DNA of 50,995 bases from Acidobacteriota bacterium (lineage in GTDB: Bacteria; Acidobacteriota; Blastocatellia; RBC074): assembly GCA_018268995.1 (NCBI GenBank), contig JAFDVL010000080.1:1-50995 (forward strand). Reading direction: 5' to 3'. Position numbers and translations under genes: made by a program. The notes below the pieces were generated by a model. That model was not told where the DNA came from. It ran no database searches and worked only from the letters and a program-made list of their open reading frames with translations. Every line of letters begins with the position of its first letter. Position 1 is the stretch's first letter. This document shows positions 1 through 7,959 of this stretch, one piece after another.

Positions 1-1
1 C

Positions 2-706
2 TTCACGCGCTTTGGTCGCAGCCAACGTGAACAAACAATTGGGCAAGTCGTTGCATTGCCCACAACAATGACTGTGTTTGCGGCGATGGGCGTGATTATC
101 ACTTCGGCGGCGATTGTGATTTACCCCAATATGAAAGCTTCGGAATTGTGGGATCCGCTGAAAGTCGTCGGGCAATTCGACAACGTGTTTGTTGTAGCGA
201 TTTCAATGTTCACGGCAGTCGTCGCAACGCTGGCAGTCAACATCGCGGCGAATGTCGTATCGCCTGCGAATGATTTTGCGAATGCGTTTCCGAAGCTGAT
301 TTCGTTTCGTACGGGTGGCTTGATTACGGGGTTGTTGGGCATTGCGATGCAGCCGTGGAAATTGTTGGCCGATCCGTCGGCGTACATTTTCACGTGGCTG
401 AACGGCTATTCAGGCGGACTCGGTTCGATTGCAGGCGTGTTGATTGCGGATTACTGGCTGGTGCGCAATAAGCAATTGGCGCTGGCCGACTTGTACCGCA
501 CCGATGGCATCTACAGCGGCTGGAATTGGCGCGCGATTGTGGCGACGCTGATTGGTTGCGGCTTGGCGTGGATTGGCCTGGTCGTTCCGGCGCTGAAGCC
601 GCTCTATGATTACGGCTGGTTCGTCGGCTTTGGCGCAGCGGCAGTGATTCATTATGGTTTGATGAAAGCAATCCCAATGACACAGGTACAGTACAGCGAG
701 CGGTAG
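2..706 (+). CDS. NCS1-family nucleobase permease, C-terminal part
   Basis: This is the C-terminal 234 residues of a nucleobase:cation symporter-1 (NCS1) family transporter, which imports uracil, hydantoins, allantoin or related bases across the inner membrane. The reading frame is open from base 2, so the start lies outside the window. The visible part begins FTRFGRSQREQTIGQ, close to the conserved DFTR(Y/F)-S motif of NCS1 proteins, followed by PTTMTVFAAMGV and several hydrophobic helices. A later segment, GGLGSIAGVLIADYWLVRNK, is the typical NCS1 motif near the C-terminus. The next genes degrade reduced pyrimidines, so uracil, thymine or dihydropyrimidine/hydantoin uptake is the likely role. 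The family is clear; the substrate is inferred from context. Confidence 0.9.
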   Translation, partial: FTRFGRSQREQTIGQVVALPTTMTVFAAMGVIITSAAIVIYPNMKASELWDPLKVVGQFDNVFVVAISMFTAVVATLAVNIAANVVSPANDFANAFPKLISFRTGGLITGLLGIAMQPWKLLADPSAYIFTWLNGYSGGLGSIAGVLIADYWLVRNKQLALADLYRTDGIYSGWNWRAIVATLIGCGLAWIGLVVPALKPLYDYGWFVGFGAAAVIHYGLMKAIPMTQVQYSER

Positions 707-771
707 CGATCTGGTATCAGCAAACCCCAACTCGCTACTGCTCGTCGTACCGTACCGTTTTAGGAGAAAAC

Positions 772-1641
772 ATGGCACGAGTTATCAAATGTGGTTTGAT
801 TCAGGCAAAGAATGCTGCCCCGACCGATTTACCTATCGAAGACATCAAGCGCATCAACATTGAACGGCACCTCGAACTGATCGAAGACGCCGCCAATCAG
901 GGCGTGCAAATTTTGTGCATGCAGGAAGTTTTCACGACGCCGTATTTCTGCGCCGAGCAACAAACGCGCTGGTACGAAGCGGTTGAGAAAATTCCCGACG
1001 GCCCAACGGTGAAATTGATGCAGGAAGTCGCGCGTGACAAAGGCATGGTCATCATCGTGCCGATTTACGAAGAGGAAATTACTGGCATCTATTACAACAC
1101 CGCCGCCGTGATTGATGCTGATGGCAAGTATCTCGGCAAATATCGCAAGAACCACATCCCGCACGTCGCGCCGGGCTTTTGGGAAAAGTTTTACTTCAAG
1201 CCGGGCAATCTCGGCTATCCGTGCTTTGACACAGCGTTCGCGCGCATTGGTGTATACATCTGCTACGACCGCCATTTCCCTGAAGGCGCACGCGCGCTGG
1301 GCTTGAACGGCGCAGAGATTGTCTTCAATCCTTCGGCAACCGTGGCGGGATTGAGCGAATATTTGTGGAGGCTGGAACAGCCTGCGCACGCCGTAGCGAA
1401 TGGCTATTTCATTGCGGCAATCAATCGCGTTGGTTATGAAGAGCCCTGGAACATAGGCGAGTTTTACGGGCAAAGTTACATCTGCGATCCGCGCGGACAA
1501 TTCATTGCGCAGGCTCCGCGTGATGAAGATGCGTTGGTTGTTGCGGATGTGAATTTGGATTTGATCCGCGAAGTACGCAACACGTGGCAATTCTTCCGTG
1601 ACCGCCGACCGGAAACGTATGGGGCATTGGTGAAAGAATAG
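772..1641 (+). CDS. Nitrilase-superfamily hydrolase, beta-ureidopropionase-like
   Basis: This cytoplasmic carbon-nitrogen hydrolase probably cleaves N-carbamoyl-beta-alanine to beta-alanine, CO2 and ammonia, the last step of reductive pyrimidine breakdown. The nitrilase catalytic triad is visible as Glu52 (in MQEVFTTPYF), Lys126 (in KYRKNHIPH) and Cys164 (in YICYDRHFPEG). The 289-residue length and the HFPEGAR motif fit the N-carbamoylputrescine amidase / beta-ureidopropionase branch. The ATG at 772 has a good AGGAGA ribosome site 4-5 bases upstream. It follows the permease by 65 bp in the same direction, probably in one operon, and PreT/PreA lie downstream. N-carbamoylputrescine amidase is the main alternative; the neighbours favour ureidopropionase. 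Confidence 0.85.
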   Translation: MARVIKCGLIQAKNAAPTDLPIEDIKRINIERHLELIEDAANQGVQILCMQEVFTTPYFCAEQQTRWYEAVEKIPDGPTVKLMQEVARDKGMVIIVPIYEEEITGIYYNTAAVIDADGKYLGKYRKNHIPHVAPGFWEKFYFKPGNLGYPCFDTAFARIGVYICYDRHFPEGARALGLNGAEIVFNPSATVAGLSEYLWRLEQPAHAVANGYFIAAINRVGYEEPWNIGEFYGQSYICDPRGQFIAQAPRDEDALVVADVNLDLIREVRNTWQFFRDRRPETYGALVKE

Positions 1642-1672
1642 CGCGGCTGTTAACGGCAATTGCCTGGTAAAG

Positions 1673-4585
1673 TCATTTACAAGGCTGCCCCAATTTATCA
1701 AACTGAGCGGTGGGCGGAAAATATCGTTGCCATTCTTCGGGCGTAAAGCTGCGATTGACGCGCGCGCAAATGGCCTTTATCAATTCTTCGCTGGTTGTCA
1801 GGCCAATTTTTCGTTTTTCTTTTGCCTGTGGCGCAATTAACGCTTGTGCAACGTTATTGTCCAAACGGCGTAGCGCCTGCCACAACGCATTGTAAATTTC
1901 GGGATGCGCCGGATCGTCTGGATCATATGGTGCAACTCGAAAAGCCGCAACAGCCAGGAGCGCGGCAGTTTCGGCGCTGGCTTGTGCGTCAGGGGCAAGC
2001 AGTTTGCCCAAATGTTCTGCAATCATGGCGGCGTATTCATCACCTTGGTAGCGAGAGCGGTCAATATTGCGCTGAATTCCCTGAATCTGGTCTACTGATG
2101 CATTATTTTTGTCCTGTGCGGTAGCGGTTGTTTCACGAAGCGCAGCCACCTCCTTGCGCACCACGGCATTTTCCGTCTCTTTGTCCTGTGCGATTTGTTG
2201 TAATTTCCCCTGTTGCGTTTGTGCGGCTGCGATGTTTTTTTGCAGCGCCTGGCTGCGGGCGATCAACTCAGTCTCAATCTTTTGCAACCGTTGAATCTCA
2301 CGGCGCAGCGCCTGTTGCTGTTGCGCAAGCAATTCATTTTCTTGCTTCAGCCATTGCACTTCATCGGTTTGGCGGGCGCGTTCGGCGCGGAGTTCGTCTA
2401 ATTGTCGTTGTAATTCTTCGATCTGTCGCCGCAAGGCATCATTGTCCCGGATGTCGCGGGGAAGCTGGAAAAGCGCTGCCATCACATCCGCTTCAGGGCC
2501 TATCGCGCCCGCGCGCCGGGGTGGTGTAACGGGCAACACCTCACGAATCTCAACTAACCACAAAGCTTTCTCATAGAGCTTAGCACGTCTGGCATCCGCC
2601 ACCTCTGCTTCCTTTGTCAATCGCTGTATTTGTTCAGTCAATGTCTGCTTTTGCCTGGCTAAAGAATCACGCAAATACTCTAAATTAGAAGTAGTATCAG
2701 ATAGCTCTTCTGCCTCATCGCGCAGTTTGTTGATATTCTCAGCGAGTTGTTGGTTTTCGGTGTTCAGCGTCTTGAGTTGATCTTCGGCTTGTTTGTTTTC
2801 GTCGCGTCGTGTCTGCATCCGTTGATTCAGTGCGGCCTGCTGAAACTGCAAATCGGTGATGGACTCTTTCAACTGCTCATTCTGGTGGCGCAACTCAATC
2901 ACTTCCTGCGAAACGGCAGCGGTTTCTATTTTGGCTTCTGCTTTCTTTTGCGTGAGGCTGGCGAGTTGTGCCTTCAAGGCGCGATTGATTTTGTACTGCT
3001 GATAAACCCAGCCCGCCAGGCCGCCAATCACGCACAGCACTGCCGTGATCAATGCCGCGCGCCGCAACAAGTGGGCAAGGCGGCTGCGATCCAAAAACTT
3101 CATCGAACGGGCAAAGCCTTGTTCATCGCCTGCCCACGCGGCGGTCGGATGATTTTCGTCGCGCCAGCGCAGGCCGATTTGCAATTGCGGATTGCGCCAC
3201 AGACTTTCTTCGCCCGCCGCGTGTCGTGTGGCGCTGCGATTCAGGCGATCATAGATTTCGGTCGAACGCGCTTCGTCTTTTGTCCAAGCGACCAACCGAT
3301 CCCACAACCGCATCAGGCTTTCGTGCGAAATATCTATGATCGAATCGGAGTTGAGCGGCACCGCTTTCGGTGGTTGCAAAAAGGCGCGACCGGGTTGGCG
3401 AAAGGTTTCGATGACTTCGGCGACTTCGGGTTCTGTTGCCGCACAAACCGCAGCAATACGGCCTAATGGTGCGGGGTTGCGCACTCCGCGACCTTCTTCG
3501 GTGGTGTCGGTAATGGTTTTGAATAATCGTTCGGCGATGCCTTTGGCGCGTTCCGAAGGCAGATCGTTGTAGGCCTCTTCGCCGTGCCGCGAAAGCCCGC
3601 TGCGCATTGTGCCGATGGCTTCGTAATGGCGAAGATCAATCGGAAGGCGGAGTGCGGAAGGCGGAGTGCGGAATAAAGAATGCAAATCCTCGCCTTCGGC
3701 CTTTACCGACTTCAACCCAATCGGTTTCTCCGTAAATTCTGCATTCCGCGCTCTGCGTTCCGCGTTCCAATTGTCCCACGTCCGCATCAGCGCGTGTTGC
3801 AGCACGGGCAGGCGATCCATTTCGTCGCCGACTTCGTTCAGCAATCGCACCACAAGGCGCGGAGCAATCGTCGCACCGCTGACGGCAACAGGTTTGGTGA
3901 TGGCGGCGCGCATTTCATCGCGGGACATGCGCGGGATTAGGTACAGACCTTCGTTGATGGCTTCAGGCAAACCGGGGAACGGCATGCAATCGCCGATGAA
4001 TTCCGAGCGCATTGTGATGACGACATACACCGAAGCGTAATCCTGATGTGCCGCGTCCAGCAGCAGTTTCACAAATGCGACCGACTCATCGTCGTTATGC
4101 TTTGTACGGCTGCGCTTGAAGCGAAACAGTTCCTCGAACTGATCTACGACGACAAGTAAGTTGTCGCCCATCGGCAGCATTGCGTGGCGCACGGCTTCGG
4201 CGACGCCCAGACTGCTATCGCGCAGCGTGACTTCCAGTACGGTTTTGTCTCGTGCCTGCACTGTACTCATCGCAGGGACGACTTCTGAAACCTGCAATGC
4301 TTTGACCAGATTGCCAATCGGGTCTTCGCCCGGTCTGAGCATTGCTACGCGCCAGTTTGATCCTGCCTGTGCCATAAAGCCTGCGTGCAAGGACGGAATC
4401 AGCCCGGATTTGACGAGCGAAGATTTGCCGCTGCCGGAACTGCCGATGACCGCAAGGAAGCGTGTGGTGCGCAAACGGCGGCGCAATTCGTCGGTTTCTT
4501 TTTCGCGCCCGAAAAATAGGTAATCCTCTTCCGGCTCAAACGCGCGCAGTCCCGGAAACGGGTTGTGGATGCCGTTCTGGCTCAT
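1673..4585 (-). CDS. nSTAND1-type NTPase with membrane helix and long coiled coil
   Basis: This 970-residue protein is a STAND-class signal-transduction NTPase of the nSTAND1 group. It opens with NPFPGLRAFEPEEDYLFFGR, the hallmark start of that group. A Walker A (GSSGSGKS, residues 48-55) and a Walker B (LLVVVDQFEEL, about 143-153) follow, with the helical region LPVLQHALMRTW at 259-270. A membrane helix spans about 509-529. About 330 residues of Gln/Glu/Lys-rich coiled coil occupy roughly 540-870. The C-terminus (ICARVNRSFTPEEWQRYFP) is the motif that normally closes WD40-bearing relatives, so the propeller seems to be replaced by coiled coil. Its ATG overlaps the stop of the upstream TIR gene (ATGA), implying translational coupling. 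Residues about 275-314 are an in-frame repeat insertion. The NTP-driven sensor/switch role is inferred from the family. Confidence 0.88.
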   Translation of the reverse strand: MSQNGIHNPFPGLRAFEPEEDYLFFGREKETDELRRRLRTTRFLAVIGSSGSGKSSLVKSGLIPSLHAGFMAQAGSNWRVAMLRPGEDPIGNLVKALQVSEVVPAMSTVQARDKTVLEVTLRDSSLGVAEAVRHAMLPMGDNLLVVVDQFEELFRFKRSRTKHNDDESVAFVKLLLDAAHQDYASVYVVITMRSEFIGDCMPFPGLPEAINEGLYLIPRMSRDEMRAAITKPVAVSGATIAPRLVVRLLNEVGDEMDRLPVLQHALMRTWDNWNAERRARNAEFTEKPIGLKSVKAEGEDLHSLFRTPPSALRLPIDLRHYEAIGTMRSGLSRHGEEAYNDLPSERAKGIAERLFKTITDTTEEGRGVRNPAPLGRIAAVCAATEPEVAEVIETFRQPGRAFLQPPKAVPLNSDSIIDISHESLMRLWDRLVAWTKDEARSTEIYDRLNRSATRHAAGEESLWRNPQLQIGLRWRDENHPTAAWAGDEQGFARSMKFLDRSRLAHLLRRAALITAVLCVIGGLAGWVYQQYKINRALKAQLASLTQKKAEAKIETAAVSQEVIELRHQNEQLKESITDLQFQQAALNQRMQTRRDENKQAEDQLKTLNTENQQLAENINKLRDEAEELSDTTSNLEYLRDSLARQKQTLTEQIQRLTKEAEVADARRAKLYEKALWLVEIREVLPVTPPRRAGAIGPEADVMAALFQLPRDIRDNDALRRQIEELQRQLDELRAERARQTDEVQWLKQENELLAQQQQALRREIQRLQKIETELIARSQALQKNIAAAQTQQGKLQQIAQDKETENAVVRKEVAALRETTATAQDKNNASVDQIQGIQRNIDRSRYQGDEYAAMIAEHLGKLLAPDAQASAETAALLAVAAFRVAPYDPDDPAHPEIYNALWQALRRLDNNVAQALIAPQAKEKRKIGLTTSEELIKAICARVNRSFTPEEWQRYFPPTAQFDKLGQPCK
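3642..3768. repeat. GCGGAGTGC-type imperfect palindrome inside the nSTAND gene
   Basis: Two copies of a 14-mer (GGAAGGCGGAGTGC at 3642-3655 and 3656-3669) followed by GGAAT face an inverted relative at 3737-3768, rich in TTCCGCG and CTCTGCG. The arms are related as an imperfect inverted repeat. Translated on the minus strand the block gives NAERRARNAEF and later RTPPSALRLP. This low-complexity segment separates the conserved TW..W helix from the conserved PIDL.HYEAIG motif of the family, so it is an insertion that kept the frame. A related 7-mer array occurs in leuS at 44990. Confidence 0.75.
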
Positions 4586-6081
4586 ACGATCTCCTGTTGT
4601 CGGGCGGCTTGCAGGCGCATCAGAAATTCGCGCAGGATTTCTGGGGAAAACGAATCCACCATGTTCATCACGATAGCATCATCGTTTGAGAAGTCTTCCT
4701 TTGCGTCTGTCATTGGCGTGCCCAACACAATGCCGACCGCAGACAACGGCGCTTTTCGCCCGAAAGCCATACTGCCGATGACTTCGCGCATTTTCTTGCG
4801 CTGCCAGGCTTCGCTGCCTTGTCCGTAATAAATCAGCACGGCATCGCAGAGCCGCAGATTGTCTTCGTGATCTTCGCGCAGTTCAGTTTCATCCCCCTCG
4901 AATAAAGGCAGCGACACTTTGCATTCTTGCTGCTTTAAGTATTGCTGGAGTGGCTTCACTGCTTCGCGGTCGCGCGCATCGCAGACTAAATAAACTCTGG
5001 TTGCACTGCTCAGCGCGGTAGGCAGTGGGGCTAGCACGACGGGTTGTTCTGCTGCCTTGAGTCGTTCGTAGAGCACCGTCTTCAATTCTTCCAGCGGTGT
5101 TTCCAACACATCTGCGCCTTCATCCAATCCCGGATCAATGCGCACTTGTTCGAGGAAGCGCGTTTGTCGCGCGTCTTTGCCGTCGGAATCGGCTTGAATC
5201 CAAATCAGCCGCGCGACCTTTCCGGCCTTACCCAAATCGCGCGCGATCCGGTTTTGCACGATGGTCAGCGACTCTTCCGTTCCTTCCGGCACGATTCCAT
5301 ATTCCGGCCCCAGCAAATGCACGGAGACTTTGCAGCGCGTAATTTCGTCGCGCAGAAACGCTTCCAATTCCGAGCGCACCAACGGCAAAATGCGATCCGG
5401 CAGCACGGTGTACCCATGTCGTTGCAGATCGCGGCGAATGGCATCACGTTCGTCCTGCAACTCCGAAATCGTTTCCGCCAGATAAACCATCGGTTTCGGC
5501 GAAGCAATTTTTGCTTTTGTTTCCAGCAGGTCAAGTAGTTGCGCGATGTCGTAGGCCAGATCATTCAGCCGCGCCCAGAACGCATATTCAGCTTCGGGGC
5601 CGTACATTTCGTCCAATTCCTGCGGGCGGCCTCGCTCATCAAACTTGAAGAAGTCATAGCCGATCAACTCCTGTACTTCTTGGGGCAATTTATCAAGCGC
5701 GATACTGGTCTTGACGATTTTGAAGACGCGCGCTTTGTGATCGCCGATGACTAAGGTTCCGGCCTTTTGCTGCTGGTTATAAAACTCGGTCAGCTCGCGC
5801 GAACACCATTCGGATTTCAGGTAACGCGGCGAGAGAATCGAAATCAGAATTCCGCTTTTCTGAATACGATCCATCAACACATCGGCAAACACGTCATTCC
5901 CTTGCAGCTTGGGGTCGCGAAAGATTTTCGGTCGTTGCCCGCGCACCTGCGCGACGCGCACTTCCAGCGCGTGATGAAAGCGCGTGATCCAACCATCCAG
6001 CCCTTTTTTAGGTGATTCGTTATCAACGTGGGCATAGCTGATGAAAATGTCATCTGTCCCATCAGGTGATGTACTGGACAT
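4582..6081 (-). CDS. TIR - DUF4062 - TIR-like three-module protein
   Basis: This 499-residue protein has three Rossmann-like modules in series. Residues 10-110 are a TIR domain: DIFISYAHVD opens it, and SPRYLKSEWCSREL contains the WCxxE motif, in which Glu96 corresponds to the catalytic Glu of NAD-cleaving TIRs. Residues about 196-345 match DUF4062 (MVYLAETISELQDERDAIRR, then LLGPEYGIVPEGTEES). Residues about 361-460 are a second, divergent TIR-like fold (RVYLVCDARDREAVKPL, then LCDAVLIYYGQGSEAWQRKK) lacking an obvious WCxxE. The last codons overlap the start of the nSTAND gene by 4 bp. An AGGGA ribosome site lies about 9 bp before the ATG. The TIR may be an NADase effector or a scaffold; only the fold is seen. 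There is no signal peptide or membrane helix, so it is probably cytosolic, recruited by its membrane-anchored partner. Confidence 0.85.
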   Translation of the reverse strand: MSSTSPDGTDDIFISYAHVDNESPKKGLDGWITRFHHALEVRVAQVRGQRPKIFRDPKLQGNDVFADVLMDRIQKSGILISILSPRYLKSEWCSRELTEFYNQQQKAGTLVIGDHKARVFKIVKTSIALDKLPQEVQELIGYDFFKFDERGRPQELDEMYGPEAEYAFWARLNDLAYDIAQLLDLLETKAKIASPKPMVYLAETISELQDERDAIRRDLQRHGYTVLPDRILPLVRSELEAFLRDEITRCKVSVHLLGPEYGIVPEGTEESLTIVQNRIARDLGKAGKVARLIWIQADSDGKDARQTRFLEQVRIDPGLDEGADVLETPLEELKTVLYERLKAAEQPVVLAPLPTALSSATRVYLVCDARDREAVKPLQQYLKQQECKVSLPLFEGDETELREDHEDNLRLCDAVLIYYGQGSEAWQRKKMREVIGSMAFGRKAPLSAVGIVLGTPMTDAKEDFSNDDAIVMNMVDSFSPEILREFLMRLQAARQQEIV

Positions 6082-6154
6082 AAGTCTGATCCCTCGTGGT
6101 TCTATTCGTTACTCTTTGACTCTTGCACCTGGCCGAAATGCTCTCCGACAGTCG

Positions 6155-6178
6155 CCATCGTTGCGGGGGCAACGATGG
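6155..6178. promoter_or_regulatory. Perfect 10-bp inverted repeat upstream of the TIR-nSTAND operon
   Basis: CCATCGTTGC (6155-6164) and GCAACGATGG (6169-6178) form a perfect 10-bp inverted repeat around a GGGG loop. It lies 74-97 bp upstream of the TIR start and about 125 bp beyond the end of the DUF6986 gene, which is transcribed the same way. No T-run follows on the minus strand, so it is not a classical intrinsic terminator. An operator for the TIR operon, or a structured leader element, are the alternatives. The rest of 6082-6301 shows no clear gene. Confidence 0.5.
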
Positions 6179-6301
6179 ATTCGCATTGTGTAGCGGATGG
6201 CGGCAGTGTACTACAACCGTAGAGGCGAAGGGGAGAGAGCGGATTTGGCTTGGTATTTTTCTGGGGAAGTTAACTCCGTTGCCAGGTAGAGCCAGTCGGC
6301 G

Positions 6302-7744
6302 TTACGTTTGCCGATTTTGCAGAATCTTGGCAAACGACCCGGCGCGCAATTCTTCCAAGGACAATCCGGTAAATTCGGTGGCTTCTTGTTCGGTCAACGC
6401 CCCGCAGTTCATTGCGCGCAGAAAGTAATTCAATAGGCCCTGCCCCGTCGCTGCGTCATCGAACATCTCACCAACGCGTGTGGCCTGCGCGGCTTTGGCA
6501 ACAAAGTTACGCAATCGTGCGGCGGCGGTATCCAATCCTTCGAGGAAAAAGGCATAGACGGCAGCGTAACGCACAGGTAACTGCGCCGGATGCAAATCCC
6601 AGCCCTGATAAAACGCATTGATTAAAGAATGCTGTATGTGATCGTAATGCACGCGCCACGCACGATGTACGACCGTCTGGTTTTCGGCAAGTTGTTCTTC
6701 GGTCAACGCGTGCCCCTCAAGCGCGCGATGCGGCGGAATCGGCATCACGTTCGTCGCGCCATCGGATAGCCAAACGCCGGTTCCCGCCAGCGCGACCTGC
6801 ATTATATTCCGCGCAAAATCACAGGCCGGGTGCAGCATGTGCTGATGCGTGGCGGTCACGTTGCAACTGGCGGTGTAATCGTACGCGCCAAAATGTGCAG
6901 AGATGCAACGCCCGCGCGCGGCGGCAAGCAGGTGCGGCAAATTGATTTCCCCACGTTCGTTGATGATCGCCTGCGTTGTTTCAATCATCATCTCCATCTT
7001 CAGCGAGCCTGATGTCAGACCGGTTTGCTGCTCGAAAAGCTCGAAGAGTTCAACCAGCGCCGCGACCTGTTCGGGCAGGGAAACTTTGGGCAGCATCACC
7101 ACGAAATTCGGCGGCAATTGTCCTCCGGTTTGTTCCAGCAATGTGCTGACGAATAGGTCAAACGTGCGGATGGCACGCGCCTGTGCTTCTGCGGTGAATG
7201 GCTTGATGCGAATGCCAATGAAGGGCGGCAGCGTATTTGCCTGCATTCCTTTGGCCAATTCTATCGCCGCCGCGATGGCGTGGCTGTCTTCTTGGGCATC
7301 GGAGCGATAGCCGTAGCCGTCCTCAAAATCAATGCGGTAATCTTCAATCGGCTCTCGGTGCAATTTCTCTTTCACGCGTTCATACACCGTCCAGGCAAAC
7401 CACGTCGCCGGATACTTCGCCTTGATCGTTTCCGGCGCGTCCTTCAGTAGCGCCATCAAATCAGCATTGTGCGCAATGGAGTTCGGCACTTCTTCGGCGT
7501 GCGGCAAGCCTGCTGCGTGGGCAAGATGCGCAAAGTCCGGCGCGTATTCTTCCAATGAGGCAAGCGCCATTTTGCCCAGCCGCACAGCGGTATCGAATTT
7601 GAAAAGATGTGCGCCGCCATACACCACGTGAATCGGCTGGCGTTGGCTGGAATCGCCCGGATAACGTGCGGCAAATGCCTGTTGGGCGGGTTGCAAATGT
7701 GCGGTGATGGCTTGAATGGATTCGGATGTGAGCGAAGTTTTCAT
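6302..7744 (-). CDS. DUF6986 protein, HpcH/HpaI aldolase - citrate lyase fold
   Basis: This 480-residue protein matches the DUF6986 family (older annotation: aldolase), a TIM-barrel relative of HpcH/HpaI aldolases and citrate lyase beta. Supporting motifs are IEDYRIDFEDGYGYRSDA, with the acidic metal-binding segment, PPFIGIRIKPF, VVMLPKV and ISAHFGAYDYTAS. The start at 7744 (MKTSLTSES) is chosen because the 40 upstream in-frame residues look non-coding and family similarity begins here; the ribosome site is weak. From memory, relatives are often found near purine or ureide catabolic genes, which fits the pyrimidine and xanthine dehydrogenase genes around it. The reaction is unproven; a C-C lyase or aldolase acting on a small oxo-acid product of base degradation is a reasonable guess. 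It diverges from preT across 215 bp. Confidence 0.8.
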   Translation of the reverse strand: MKTSLTSESIQAITAHLQPAQQAFAARYPGDSSQRQPIHVVYGGAHLFKFDTAVRLGKMALASLEEYAPDFAHLAHAAGLPHAEEVPNSIAHNADLMALLKDAPETIKAKYPATWFAWTVYERVKEKLHREPIEDYRIDFEDGYGYRSDAQEDSHAIAAAIELAKGMQANTLPPFIGIRIKPFTAEAQARAIRTFDLFVSTLLEQTGGQLPPNFVVMLPKVSLPEQVAALVELFELFEQQTGLTSGSLKMEMMIETTQAIINERGEINLPHLLAAARGRCISAHFGAYDYTASCNVTATHQHMLHPACDFARNIMQVALAGTGVWLSDGATNVMPIPPHRALEGHALTEEQLAENQTVVHRAWRVHYDHIQHSLINAFYQGWDLHPAQLPVRYAAVYAFFLEGLDTAAARLRNFVAKAAQATRVGEMFDDAATGQGLLNYFLRAMNCGALTEQEATEFTGLSLEELRAGSFAKILQNRQT

Positions 7745-7959
7745 AGCATTTTCGGTCTCAATTTTTTGTTCTACTCCTGAAAAAAGGTGCGCGTTATAGT
7801 ACCACGGCCATCGCATTTCGTACTTGCGCTTCGGCGCACAAAAGATAACAATTCCGGCTGGCAAACGTCAGGAATCAAGGCCGCCCCACCTGGACAATTC
7901 TGACACGAGATTCATCCACGATTATCCGTACTGCAAGACCAACGTTAAGGAGCGTGCTG

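Noticed and set aside
7825..7838. A TGCGC-TTCG-GCGCA hairpin upstream of preT.
   Set aside because: It is a short tetraloop hairpin with no T-run and no clear relation to a start codon, so no function is assigned.
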